DNA from: Sorex araneus | Taxonomy: Eukaryota; Chordata; Mammalia; Eulipotyphla; Soricidae | Length of the DNA: 64,000 nucleotides | Direction: 5' to 3' | Assembly: GCF_027595985.1 (NCBI RefSeq) | Contig: NC_073302.1 | Location: forward strand, 15,866,311 to 15,930,310 | Shown here: piece after piece, positions 45,270-55,984 of the stretch | Layout of the letters: each line of letters starts with the position of its first letter | Numbering within the stretch: position 1 is the stretch's first letter | Notes under the pieces: model-generated | The model's input: only the letters and a program-made list of their open reading frames with translations | What the model was told of the DNA's origin: nothing | Database searches by the model: none | Translations under genes and position numbers: made by a program

Positions 45270-46035
45270 AGCGGAAAAGATGATGGAGCTGGAGGATGTG
45301 CAGTGGGGAAGGAGGATGACCAGCCATGGAGTTGAATGGTGGAACTGTGAGGGGATGGTAGAGATGGAGATGGGGGAGGACAGGTAGTGGAAGATGGAGC
45401 TGCCAGATGATGGGGCTCTTGGGTGATGGAGCTACTGGATGATAGAACTACTGGATGATAGAGCTGGTGGATGATGGAGCTGCTGGGTCATGGAGCATCT
45501 GGCAGCTCCATCATCCAGCAGCTCCATCATCCAGCAGCTCATCATCCAGCAGCTCCATCATCCAGCAGCTTCACCATCCAGTAGCACCATCATCCAGAAG
45601 CTCCGTCATCCAGCAGCTCTATCATCTAGGAGCTCCATAATCCGGCAGCTCCATCATCTGGCAGCTCCCTCATACGGCAGCCCCATCATCCAGAAGCTCC
45701 ATCATCCAGCAGCTCTATCATCTAGGAGCTCCATCATCTAACAGCTCCATCATCTGGAAGTTCCATCATCTGGAAGCTCCATCACCCTGCAGCTCCATCA
45801 TTCAGGAGCTCCATTATCTGGCAGCTCCATCATCCAGCAGCTCTATCATCCAGTAGCTCCATCATCCATCAGATCATTCATCCAACAGTTCTGTCATACA
45901 GCAGCTCTATCATCTGGCAGCTCTATCATCCAGCAGCTTCATCATCTGGCAGCTCTATCATCCAGCAGCTCCATCCAGAAGCTCCATCATCCAGTAGCTC
46001 CTTCATCCAGCAGTTCTATCATCCGGTAGCTCCAT
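45270..46035. repeat. Minisatellite, 15-bp unit, with orientation switch
   Basis: From about 45270 to 45497 the unit reads ATGGAGCTGCTGGATG-like on the plus strand, increasingly degenerate to the left. From 45498 to 46035 it reads CATCCAGCAGCTCCAT-like, the reverse complement, for roughly 35 units with few changes. The junction is near GCATCTGGCAGCTCC. The 15-bp unit is a multiple of three, so it leaves Ser/Ala/Pro-rich open frames of no likely meaning. A large hairpin could form around the switch. Confidence 0.93.
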
Positions 46036-46355
46036 GAACTAAGTATTAATTGAAAATTAGACATACATGTGCATAATTGCAGAGGTAGTTAGTTATTTCA
46101 AACCAAGACTTAGTACTGAAAATAGGTATAGAACTTAATACATAAAATTATATTCATATATATGTGTATACATAATTATAGAGATGCTTCAGAAAATGGA
46201 TTTTAATTGACTGCCTGGAAAAAGGCAGACTTAGATGCATCATTGGTATTAATTAATCCATATAATATTCTCTCTTTTTTTCACACATACACACTTTCAA
46301 ATCCAGGTGCACTAAATTAAAAGATGCTTCATATGCAAACTACTCTAATTATAGA
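46036..46355. other. Unannotated, no gene recognised
   Basis: AT-rich spacer between the minisatellite and a C element. Confidence 0.4.
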
Positions 46356-47005
46356 TCATCATCATCATCATCATCATCACCATCATCCCGTTGATTGTCG
46401 AATTTCTCGTCCTAGCACTGAGATTTTAGAAGCCTCTCTACTCATCCTTCCCAATGATGTGCATTGGAGGCTCTTTCAGGGTCAGAATGAGACGCAGCTT
46501 GTTACTGGTTTTGGCATATTAATACACCTTGAAACCTTGCGAGGTTCTCCCATGTGGTCAGGAAACTCCTGGTAGTTTGCCAGGTTCTCCCAGAGAAGAA
46601 GTAGGCTATAAGATATTGCACAGCTTCAAAGAGGCCGAGCCCTTCCAGGAGCTTGCTTTTAAGTCTCTGGATGCTGGCCGTGGATGGAACTACACGGCGC
46701 TGGGAGCAGTCCCTGGGTATGACCACCTAGTTACTGGGAAGTGGGAAATCTGGGCAGAACAGACCCAGTCCTGATCCGAGCAGCCTTGGAGGTCTCAGCC
46801 CCAGGTCCCACACACCTAGGTTCCTCTGCTGATACCTTCATGCGTGTGGCTAGTCCGAACATGTGGAGAGGGGCCATGAACATGGCTGTGGCTAGGCTCC
46901 GGAGACTTTGGATGCAGGGAGCTCTGCTCAGGGTGGGGAGGAAAGCTGGACCCTATCCCCTCCGAGGTGTCCCGGGGAAGACAGGCATGCAGGCAATTGT
47001 CTCTC
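46356..47005 (-). mobile_element. Family C element, near full length
   Basis: An (ATC)9-like tail at the left is followed by a shortened RTE module (the GTGCCAGTAATGTCTCCATT part is deleted). Then come the C-specific block, the B-shared block (CTGGTAGTTTGCCAGGTTC), and the 5' part to GAAGACAGGCATGC. Its tail, (GAT)n on the element strand, differs from the ACAGTG tails of other copies. Confidence 0.82.
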
Positions 47006-47099
47006 CCCTTTCAATTGTCTTACATTCATTTATGATACTAGAGAATTGTATGGATGCAGTTTAAAACTCTATATGTGTATAGAACTCATTACACAGACC

Positions 47100-47485
47100 A
47101 CCAAAACTACAATGCCATTTGCAGTACCAAAAATTCCCTCAATCCATTATTTCCATTCTTCCTCCCCCCTCTGATAGCTAGCAAAGTTTTAACAATATAG
47201 GAGTTAATTTTGTTGTTTGATGACAATTACTATGCTTGAGTTAATTATATTCCAGTAATTGTCTATAACTTTCCTATTTAATTCATTTAAAGCAATCACC
47301 TAATCTTCTAAATGCCATAATTCATCTTTCTTGTAGCAGAGAAATATTCTATCGAGCACATGAACAGCAATCTTTTTATTCAGACATCTGGGTGAGCTTT
47401 TAGGTGGATTCCATGTTTGCACAATTGTGAATAATGCTGCTGAGAATATTAGTGTGCAGCTGTACAGGGATGTGGAGGAGGTCAC
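47100..47485 (-). mobile_element. L1 ORF2 fragment
   Basis: Typical antisense ORF2-end phrases: AGACATCTGGGTGAGC, GGTGGATTCCATGTTTGCAC, AATTGTGAATAATGCTGCTGAG, GTGCAGCTGTACAGGG. Confidence 0.72.
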
Positions 47486-47609
47486 CCATCCTGACTTCGA
47501 GAAGGCTTGGAATTTTTAGCCAAAATACCCATTAGGTTCTCTGGAGAGCTCAGCCCTGAGGCGGTGGAGTCTGCCCAGAGGCATGGTGGCGGCTGCCAGG
47601 GCTTTGGTA

Positions 47610-47765
47610 GGGCAGGATCTGTTCTGTCGGGGACTGTTTTTGACTCTGTGCTCAGGACTCAATCTCAGTGGTACTCCGGGGACTATATAAAGTGTTTGGG
47701 ATTTGAACCAGGGCAGGACGCATGCAAGACAAGTGAGTTATCTTCTGTACTATCTTTCTGACCCT
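47610..47765 (-). mobile_element. Old SINE, A-related
   Basis: Keeps CTCTGTGCTCAGGACTCA, TACTCCGGGGACTATAT, GGGATTTGAACCAGGGC (B box reversed) and CTGTACTATCTTTCTGACCC. Confidence 0.6.
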
Positions 47766-48279
47766 CTTTGCTAGATCTAAATTTCTGCCTCAGTAGTGAG
47801 TACAAATTCCCTCCATCACAGTCTATGCATATATCCCAAAGCATCACTTTCCATGCTGAGGTAGGACCTCATTCCCTCTTGAATTGCAGCTGTTCTGGTG
47901 ACTTTTCTGACATGAATATAACAGAAATGATGATGACTTTTCTGTAGCTTAAATCTCACCAGGCATTGGAGTTGCTGGTGGCATGTGGGTGCTGCATTGA
48001 CCTTCCCAAGCCAAGAAGTTAGTGAATTACCTAGGAGGGGGAGTCGCCCAGCATGAGGTGTTCAGGTGTGTGTGCGCACATGCGTGTCTGTGCATGTGTG
48101 TGCACTCAGACTTTTTTCTTTGGGACCTTTATTCTGTTTCCTCCTTGCCTTCCCTTTGTTATGTGATCGCTGGTGTTCATATGCTTTGTCACGGTGCATT
48201 TGGATGTCACACTCTCATTTGAGTTCTCACACACATTTGGTCACAGGGGTGGCAGAGTGGCACCATTTTTCTTACACTA
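47766..48279. other. Unannotated, no gene recognised
   Basis: Contains a short TGTG-rich patch near 48065-48105. No named repeat. Confidence 0.4.
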
Positions 48280-48527
48280 TAGCGGGTAGGGCATTTGCCC
48301 TGCATGTGGCTGACCCGGGTTTGATTCCTCTGTTCCTTTCGGAGAGCCCAGCAAGCTACCAAGAGTAGAGAGTATCCCACCTGCCCAGCAGAGCCTGGTA
48401 AGCTACCTGTGGCGTATTAGATATGCCAAAAACAGTAACAACAAGTCTCACAATGGAGATGTTACTGGTGCCCACTCGAGCAAATCAATGAGCAATGAGC
48501 AATGGGATGACAGTAATACAATGATAC
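48280..48527 (+). mobile_element. SINE family B (RTE-tailed)
   Basis: Starts slightly inside the head (TATAGCGGGTAGGGCATTTGCC). The middle has a small AGAGT repeat, and GAGCAAT is duplicated in the RTE module (ATGAGCAATGAGCAATGGG). Tail ATACAATGATACAG. Confidence 0.88.
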
Positions 48528-49754
48528 AGTTTTTATGTACTTCAGATTAAATAAGATGCTTTTACAGACATAACAAAGAAAGAAACCAGAAAGAAAAGCA
48601 TTGCAATTGAAATAAGATCAGAAAAGATAGCACCAAATATTTGAAGAGAAATATCTGCCAATAATTCCTTTACTTATTCAATACATATTTACTGAGCATA
48701 ATCTACAAGTCAGGAGTTTGCTAAATATTGGGAGTAAAGTAAGGAACAAAACTGAGTTCCTTCATCTTCAGAAATGCATTATGTTGCAGATCCAGAGTTA
48801 GTTTTAACCCAGTAAAAACTCTTTAAAAAATTTCTCCTTTATTACATGTCATAGTTACCACTGATGGTAAACCCAGATCCCTGTTACCTGGTACATTCAC
48901 CTATTTCCCAAGATTTGCAAAAATTTACTGCCTATGATTCATTGATATGCTTCCTTCAGTTGCTAGGAGTCCCTTTGCCAAAAGAAACTTGAGAAGTTGT
49001 ATCAACCCAAGATTATACAGATGAGAAGTGCTGATTGATACATAATGAGATTTTAAAGAGGAAATAGTTAGATGTCAGTTCTTGTTTCAAAAGGGAAAAT
49101 AGCACTGTGATGCAACTCATATTCCAGAGATTCCCTGGAGTCAGGTTGAAGTTAAACTTCTACTAAAACTACACTTTAACTTAGTATCCCATAAACTCCA
49201 GAGACTCCTATGAGATTTCCTTCAGTGACTTGTTTTTTCTGCATCCACATGCAACTCAGTTTCTGATTCTAAGAAACTCCATCTAAGGCATTATCAGTTT
49301 TCACTGTTTGCTTTCTTCAGTCTTAGCCCTTGTTCCACACCTCAAGGTGTTTGTGTGTGTTGATTAAACTAAAGACCTCTACATGGGTCACAGGCATCTC
49401 AGAATCAGAGATTTCTAGTTATTAGTCCATGCAGCTTCCATTACTCCATACGGAGGAAGATTTTTGCTCTATTTTACTGCCACATAGTTGCTTTTATGTT
49501 TTGCTGTTATGACTTTCCAGTGTAAAACAATTTGATCACTATTTGTCTATACCAACAAATCAGATATTTTGGATCTCTCCACTCCAAATGAATTGGGCAA
49601 CAATCCAAGAATCAGGAAACCTTTAAAAGTCTGATTACTAGGTGCTGCAATAACCATGCAAATGATCTATGAACGCAATGTAGGTCAACTTTCATTACAG
49701 GGAAATCTGTAATCAAACCACCAGTGTCTGGTCGTAACCCAAAGAAGACACAAG

Positions 49755-49800
49755 TTTCTCTAGGAATTACCTAGAGAAAGAGTAAGCCACTCTTTCTCTA
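49755..49800. other. Two overlapping perfect inverted repeats
   Basis: Stem 1 is TTTCTCTAGG (49755-49764) with CCTAGAGAAA (49770-49779), loop AATTA. Stem 2 is TAGAGAAAGAGT (49772-49783) with ACTCTTTCTCTA (49789-49800), loop AAGCC. They share TAGAGAAA, so only one can form at a time. No function is known to me. Confidence 0.8.
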
Positions 49801-49835
49801 TTGAACAGAGTTGAGGTGATTGTCTGTTTTTGGGG

Positions 49836-49864
49836 ATATATATATATATATACATATACATATA
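49836..49864. repeat. (TA)n microsatellite
   Basis: TA run with a CA interruption. Confidence 0.9.
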
Positions 49865-50261
49865 GCTTGACATAATTCTGTTGCATAAGTTTGAATGCTT
49901 CTGACATAATTAATTTGAAACAATAACTTAATATAATTCAGCACACATTTACCAATGAAGGTTTGGAGCATAAAAAAGTTCTGTTGAAGGTAACAAATAA
50001 TAATTGATCTTTCTAAAAGTATAGATGACCTTCAGGATCTATATCCACCTGACTATTCCATACACCTAGTTAGCATTCATTGGATGTTTTTTTTATGTGA
50101 ATAGCAGACTATTTGAGTATCTTTGTTAGTTCAAAACAACAAAAAAGATTTTATCTAAAACTTATGAACATACCATATGATGCAAAACCAGGCACAAAAT
50201 TGTCAAAAGCCTTCAACAAAGTAGTGAATTTTGCATTCTATAAAAATTAACGTTTTAGTTC

Positions 50262-50410
50262 TTGGACTACACTGGGCAGTGTTCAGGCTTCCTGACTGCA
50301 CTCAAGGGTCACTCTTGGTGGTCTTGGAGACCAAATGCGGTATGGGGATCAAACCTGGGCCTTCCACATGTAAGGCAGGAGCCCTACTACTACACTATTG
50401 CTATAAACCC
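50262..50410 (-). mobile_element. Old SINE, A-related
   Basis: Diverged minus copy with GCACTCAAGGGTCACTC, GGGGATCAAACCTGGGCC (B box reversed) and ACACTATTGCTATAAACCC. Confidence 0.6.
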
Positions 50411-50589
50411 ATATTATAAAATTCTATTTGAAGACCAACCCATATGCTAAATAGCATGGAAGTCATCATCATCTCAAAATAAATTGTTTTCTAATGATAT
50501 GCATCTGTGCAGAATGAAAAGACATTTCAAGACAAAGTTTGCCTTCAGCATCAGAAAATTTAGGCTGCCTCCTCAAGCATAATTTTATG

Positions 50590-50685
50590 CTGTGCAACTA
50601 ATTGGGTGTGTGGAGCTGGCAAGTACCTTAACTTCTCTGGTTTTGAGTCACCCTGAATATAAAATTAGAGGTCAAGTCAGGTGTT
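50590..50685 (+). mobile_element. MIR SINE fragment
   Basis: GAGCTGGCAAGTACCTTAAC, TTCTCTGGTTTTGAGTCACC, and TATAAAATTAGAGGTC match the MIR core order. Confidence 0.55.
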
Positions 50686-51204
50686 GGGGTATTCCTTAAT
50701 AGCTTCATGAAATGTTAGCATTCTTTTAACTGAACTCGAGTTTCTCTCGTGTAGAAGTTTCTCTGGCCCTAAAAAGCATTCCTAAGGGGTTTGAGCTCTG
50801 TTAAAACACCTTCTAAAGGAAGTATGCATTTCTCCTACACATAGAATTTGGTGATGGGCAGGATGCCTGAGAAGATATTTCACTGCAATTAGCTTTCTTT
50901 ACTCCCTGACAGAAGGTTTCAGAGCCCAGAGGCAACTTCCACCAGGATAAAAATACTTTGCACCATCAGTACAGATATTCTTATATAACACATGCTGACT
51001 TCTTTCCCCCATTTTACAAGAACTCGGAGAAATGATGGGCTTGGCTGACATCCTCAAGCAGGTCATCAGGCATTAAAGCTTTCCTCCCCTGTCTGATATA
51101 ACTAGAACATTGCTGATTTAAACAATCTCTGAGCAAGCTACTGAAAAGAATGTTAGGTCAAGGATAAGTTTTATCCTTGCTTTTATTTATAAATATTATG
51201 TACA
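50686..51204. other. Unannotated, no gene recognised
   Basis: No repeat or coding signal recognised. Confidence 0.4.
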
Positions 51205-51345
51205 TTTTTTGTTTGTGGGTCAAACAGCAGTGCTCAGGGCTTACTCCTGGTGCTGTACTCAGGGTTCACTCCTGGCAGGGCTCCGGGGACCATATGTGTC
51301 CCTGGATGGAACCTCACTTGGCCACATACAAGGTTTGCATTTAGG
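51205..51345 (-). mobile_element. Old SINE, A-related, 5'-truncated
   Basis: Has the 3' and middle parts (GGGTCAAACAGCAGTGCTCAGG, GGACCATATGTGTCCC) but the tRNA head is degenerate or lost. Confidence 0.65.
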
Positions 51346-51742
51346 GGTCAGGGATACCACTGAAGTAGGAAAGACCATGTTAAAAAGAGTTATAGTAATC
51401 AAAAAGAACCTTTTATATGTCCAAAGAAATAAAGGTGTTGATACCCTGCAACAACACTCACTTGAGGTCACTAAAATCCTAGTAAAGAGAGGGCTTTTAA
51501 AAACAGTTTATTGGAGAGCATAATAAGAACAGAACCTTATTCTTAACTTTACTTTTCTCCTAAGCCCCCAATATGTAATAAATAATTCTAGCTGCACAAT
51601 AAGATATTACTCAATCCCTGAGGCATATTCCTCTCTTTTTTGTTAAGTCTCCTTAAAATTCATACCCTAAGACCTAAAGACTGGAGAGGGAGAGAATCTA
51701 TACGCCCTCCAAGACTGAGTACTTTATTTTATTTATTTTCTT
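51346..51742. other. Unannotated, no gene recognised
   Basis: No repeat recognised. Confidence 0.4.
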
Positions 51743-51758
51743 AAATTTCAGGTATTTA

Positions 51759-51926
51759 GGGACTGGAGTGATAGTACAGCTGGTGGGAGCTTGCCTTGTA
51801 TGCTACCAACCAGGGTTCAATCTCTGGCATCATATATGGTACCCCGAAACCCACCAGGAGTGATCTCTGAGTGCAAGAGTCAGGAATAAATCCTCAGCAC
51901 TACCAGGTGTGGCTCTGTCAAAAATA
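51759..51926 (+). mobile_element. SINE, A-related
   Basis: Diverged head (GGGACTGGAGTGATAGTACAGC) and body. TSD AAATTTCAGGTATTTA (51743-51758) and AAATTTCATGTATTTA (51927-51942) has one mismatch. Confidence 0.82.
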
Positions 51927-51942
51927 AAATTTCATGTATTTA

Positions 51943-52367
51943 TTTAGTTTGTATCCAGAGTCCAATGAACTTTGATCATAATACTTGCTCAGAAAATGTT
52001 TCTGGACAGGCTTATAGTATGCACTATTTTTCTTTGCTATTTTATACTGTTCATTATTATAAATTATGTTTTCTGTCATTATAAAGTTTCTCTCTGAAAA
52101 ATAATGTAATATATCAAATAGCTAGAGAAAAATTAAAAATAATTTACAAGTTGCAATAATTATTAAAATATAAAATATCCAACAAAGTTTCTCACTATAA
52201 GCTTCTTTTTTCTATGTATCTTATCCATTATTACAGTTTAGGTCAATTTTTGTCTTTTTTTAAAATTAAAATCACATTATAAATGTTTTAATCTTTATGT
52301 TTGTGCTTTCCTATTTGCCATATTATGACAGTAGAAGAATCTTTTGGGTTTATGTACTGCAATATAT
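51943..52367. other. Unannotated AT-rich block
   Basis: No repeat recognised. Confidence 0.4.
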
Positions 52368-52384
52368 ATCATTTTCCTGTTTTT

Positions 52385-52554
52385 TTTTTTTGGGGTCACA
52401 CCCGGCGATGCACAGGGGTTACTCCTGGCTCTGCACTCAGGAATCACCCCTGGTGGTGCTCAGAGAGAGGACCATATGGGATGCAGGGAATCGAACCCAG
52501 GTTGGCCACGTGCAAGGCAAACGCCCTACCCGCTGTGCTATTGCTCCAGCCCCC
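52385..52554 (-). mobile_element. SINE family A (SOR-like)
   Basis: Near-consensus copy with an AGAG insertion in GCTCAGAGAGAGGACC. TSD ATCATTTTCCTGTTTT is exact at about 52368-52383 and 52555-52570. Confidence 0.94.
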
Positions 52555-52659
52555 ATCATTTTCCTGTTTTGAATCTTTTAGGCTATTTACAATGTATTTT
52601 CTTATTTTAATTCCTTTTCTTTTTTTAAATTTTAGGATGTAAATTACTAGATCAACTGA

Positions 52660-52834
52660 ACAAATTTTATTTTATTTTTATTTGGGGCCACACCCAGTGG
52701 TTTTCAGGATGTACTCCTGTCTCTGTGCTCAGGAATCACTCCTGGTAGGCTCAGGGGGAGGCAGGGATTCAAAGCTGGGTTTATTCTGTTCAAGGAAAGC
52801 ATTCTACCCACTGTACTATTACTCCAGCCCCCAA
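52660..52834 (-). mobile_element. Old SINE, A-related
   Basis: GGGGCCACACCCAGTGG, CTCAGGAATCACTCCTGG, CTGTACTATTACTCCAGCCC. The flanks share ACAAAT words. Confidence 0.75.
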
Positions 52835-53298
52835 ACAAATATTTTTAGGCTTTCATTTTCCAAAAGTTCTTAGAAGTAATGAAAACTGAAATATCTTTTA
52901 AGTAATGATCATGGTCACATCAAGGTGTTTTGGGGCTACAAAGATACATGAAAGGACTTGGGAACATGACTTGTATAAATATGATGCCTAATTCTGATCC
53001 CCTCCATCACATGACTGCTGACCACTGCAAGTGTTATCTCTAGTGGTCCTTTGTAAATCCGGGCCTGTGCATACTGGGCCCAAACATGGAATCAACATGT
53101 TCAGTACTTCCAGGAGTCCCACAAGCAAATTTAGGAGATCCTCTAAGAAGTATTTTCTAACTATGATATATATGTATACACACATATACAAATGTATCAT
53201 GGTGTGAAATATATTTTATTATATTATTATATTAATTAATCATACAATTAATTAATTGTAATATATAATTTATATATTACACATGATTTATATTATGT
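52835..53298. other. Unannotated; AT-rich end
   Basis: No gene. 53165-53298 is a low-complexity TA/TAATTAAT tract. Confidence 0.4.
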
Positions 53299-53419
53299 AG
53301 CACTGTAGCACTGTCGTCCCATTGTTCATTGATTTGCTCAAGTGGGCACCAGTAACATCTCCATTGTGAGACTTGTTACTGTTTTTGGCATATCAAATAT
53401 GCCATGGGGAGCTTGCCAA
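53299..53419 (-). mobile_element. SINE family B, 5'-truncated
   Basis: Only the tail (CACTGTAGCACTGT), RTE module and end of the B middle (up to GGGGAGCTTGCCAA) are present, in a very AT-rich site. Confidence 0.87.
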
Positions 53420-53496
53420 ATTTATAATATATTTATGTAATTTATTTATATACAAAAATTTTTACATAATTTATATATTGAAAACATATAAATTGC

Positions 53497-53662
53497 TTTG
53501 TTTGGGGGCCATACCAAACAGTGCTTGGCATTTACTCATGAGTAAACTTTGTACTTATTCCTGGCAGTGGTTTGGGTATCATATGGGATGTCAGGGATCA
53601 AAACCAGTTTGCTTGCATGCAAAATAAATATCCTAACTGCTGTAGTATCACCCTGGTCCAAT
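53497..53662 (-). mobile_element. Old SINE, A-related
   Basis: GGGGGCCATACCAAACAGTGC, GTATCATATGGGATGTCAGG, GTAGTATCACCCTGGTCC; strongly diverged. Confidence 0.65.
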
Positions 53663-53722
53663 ATATAAAATTTATATCTCATATAATTTGTATCTCAAGA
53701 AAACTAAAATAATGAAAAATAT

Positions 53723-53747
53723 CACTTACATTTAGTAAATGTAAGTG
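53723..53747. other. Perfect palindrome, 12-bp arms
   Basis: CACTTACATTTA and TAAATGTAAGTG flank a single central G. No feature explains it. Confidence 0.85.
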
Positions 53748-53879
53748 TAAGTGTATGAAAATAATCACTTTTAATAAAAATTATCTTGTATGGGGGAAAA
53801 AAAAGACCCTGACAACAGCATGATTCAATTTTAGGTATATTGATTTTGTGTCTCTCATTTAAAATAAATTTAAAAAGTA

Positions 53880-54420
53880 TGGAAGCACTTGTTCGCGCTT
53901 CCCGCCTCAATCCACATTCTCCCCCTCTGGCACAGGAGAGATGAGGGGGTGCAACAGTCACATCAGCCTTCTAGAACATTCCTGAAGAACTCAAGTTACT
54001 ACACCAACAGCAGCAGGCTCTGGGGTGCGTCCCCACAGGGTCCTCGGGATCAGAAGGGGCTGGAGGTGAAAGAAGCATCAAGATTTCCTCAGGGGGCGGG
54101 AGGGATCCTGAGATTGGACAGCCAGGCGCGCGCCACGAGCAGAACTGGGGTTTGGGCTGGAATCTGACACCGGATTTGTGCATTAGTCTTGGACTGTGCA
54201 CTGTCCCTCAGGTGGCGCAGGGATGTCCCTTCTGTGGGTCCCCAAGAAAGTGACCCCGAATCTGTCCCTGTAACTTCAGGGAAATATGAAGACTTTGAGG
54301 AAGAACTTAGACCCTGAAGGACCAACTGGAGCCCGGGGCTTAGGGTCACTGTCCACTCAGGGGGGGTAAAAGCGTTGACCCCAGGCTCCACTGGGGGGGT
54401 GAAAGCATCGAATCCAGATG
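53880..54420. other. GC-rich segment of unknown origin
   Basis: About 540 bp with CpG sites (including GGCGCGCGCC near 54125) in AT-rich surroundings. Open frames of about 70-100 codons run on both strands without a domain I recognise. Its end carries an imperfect tandem duplication with two G7 runs (54360 and 54395; GGGGGGGTAAAAGC and GGGGGGGTGAAAGC). It could be a diverged LTR, a processed pseudogene of an unrecognised RNA, or a regulatory island. Confidence 0.35.
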
Positions 54421-54479
54421 GTAGGAATATATCGCTCCAATGCTGTTAAATTTCATTTCAATTTTATTTGTGTAGATTT

Positions 54480-54705
54480 GGGGACTGGAGCAATAGCACA
54501 GTGGGGAGGGCGTTCGATTCCTCCATCCCTCTCGGAGAGCCCGGCAAGCTACCGAGAGGATCCTGCCCTCCTGGCAGAGCCTGGCAAGCTCCTTGTGGCG
54601 TATTCAATATGCCCAAAACAGTCACAACAAGTCTCACAATGGAGACGTCATGACTGGTGCCCGCTCGAGCAAATCGATGAGCAACGGGATAACAGTGACA
54701 GTGAT
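54480..54705 (+). mobile_element. SINE family B, head deletion
   Basis: Low divergence. The segment between the A and B boxes is missing (GGGAGGGCG joins GTTCGATTCC). The middle, RTE module (GCCCGCTCGAGCAAATCGAT) and GACAGTGACAGTGATG tail are almost consensus. Confidence 0.92.
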
Positions 54706-54837
54706 GGAAGAACTAAGTAAATAAGCATGGATTATTTACTCTTTATAACTCACCAAAATATGTGTATTTCCAGACCAAAAACAAGAGGCTACCTAAATTA
54801 TTTCATTTATATGTCTATAATATTTTTTAAAAAATCT

Positions 54838-55005
54838 TATATCTGGAATGATAATACAGCACGTAGGGTGCTTGTCTTGCAAGCTGCCAACCAAAATTCT
54901 ATTACTGGCACTACTCGAACGTCACCAGAAGTGATCCCTGAATGCAGGGCCAAGAGTAAGGCCTGAACAGTGCCAGGCATAGGCAAAAAGAAGAAAAAAA
55001 GAAAA
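54838..55005 (+). mobile_element. Old SINE, A-related
   Basis: ATCTGGAATGATAATACAGC head, degenerate B box, GTGATCCCTGAATGCAGG, and an AAAAAGAAGAAAA tail. Confidence 0.7.
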
Positions 55006-55984
55006 ACAAATTATATCATAAATTCAATGAAAAGTCAGGTTTGTGTATAATACTATGTAGCATTTCAAATATCCTTATGAATTGATCCAAATCTCTACAG
55101 AAGGTAAAAAGTGGGGAAAAAAACCACTGTGATACATCATGTCAAAATGAATAGCAGAATTTTGTGCTCAGAAGTAACTATTTGTTAGAAATGGTACACT
55201 TTTTTTCAACAAATAATTTGAAATTCTAACATTGGGTTATTTTGTCTTCATACCCATTCCATCCTCCACCCTCTTAGCCTGGGCTATAGTGAATTGTCCC
55301 TTGTTTCTAGAACACTATATTTTTCCTTAATCACTGGAAAAGCCAAATTAATAGAGATTTGAGAAATTTTGGCAGCTACATAGAAGAGTGATGAAGCATT
55401 AGAAAATATACAATTCAATACCTAGAAAGACTGGAGAAAGTTCAGTAGGACTGATAATACAAGTAGTATAAGATTGTAAAGTTCCCAAACAAAGACGCAT
55501 TTCACTAAATATTAAATGAGCATACACAGAAACAATTATTTCTTCATCATTTAGCAAAAATATGCTCATTTTATAGAAGACTTATCTCTTTTGTGGGCTT
55601 TCATTTTCTACATTCTTCCAAACAACAATATTTTTTGATGATAGAATGCATATCTCATTCATTTTGCTGATCCCCATGACACATGATACAAAGCATTAAA
55701 TATAGTAACTTCCCATTAAATAGTTTTACTGAAATGACAAGTGAGTGACTATTTACTGGCGACTGCAATTAAAGACATGGCAGAGATGTTATTCTTTCCA
55801 TTATGCAGATTATGTCTGCAAATGCATGGCTTAGCTAGAAGGTTACTGAGAGCAAAGCATTCTGATTTCTACAGTTTTCAATGTCCCATAAAAATCTGAA
55901 ATTAGTGTAAATTTTCAAGGGGAAGAAAAAAAACAGAAAGGGGTCGAACAAAGAGTTTAGTAAAGAGGAATACCATGGACTGGT
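55006..55984. other. Unannotated, no gene recognised
   Basis: AT-rich without a named repeat. Confidence 0.4.

Larger units (their letters stand above)
48528..50261. other. Unannotated, no gene recognised
   Basis: About 1.7 kb. The part at 48660-48790 (ATTCAATACATATTTACTGAGC, GGAACAAAACTGAGTTCC) resembles a very old mammalian repeat. Otherwise no named repeat. Overlapping hairpins occur at 49755-49800. Confidence 0.4.

Noticed and set aside
45455..45741. Overlapping Ser/Ala/Pro- and Ile/Gln/His-rich open frames
   Set aside because: They are products of a 15-bp minisatellite whose unit is a multiple of three.
45498..46035. CRISPR-like array
   Set aside because: Units are contiguous 15-mers without spacers, in mammalian DNA; it is a minisatellite.
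54089..54391. 100-codon minus-strand frame in the GC-rich segment, considered as a possible exon
   Set aside because: No domain that I recognise, no convincing splice context and an equally open opposite strand. Kept only as an unexplained segment.
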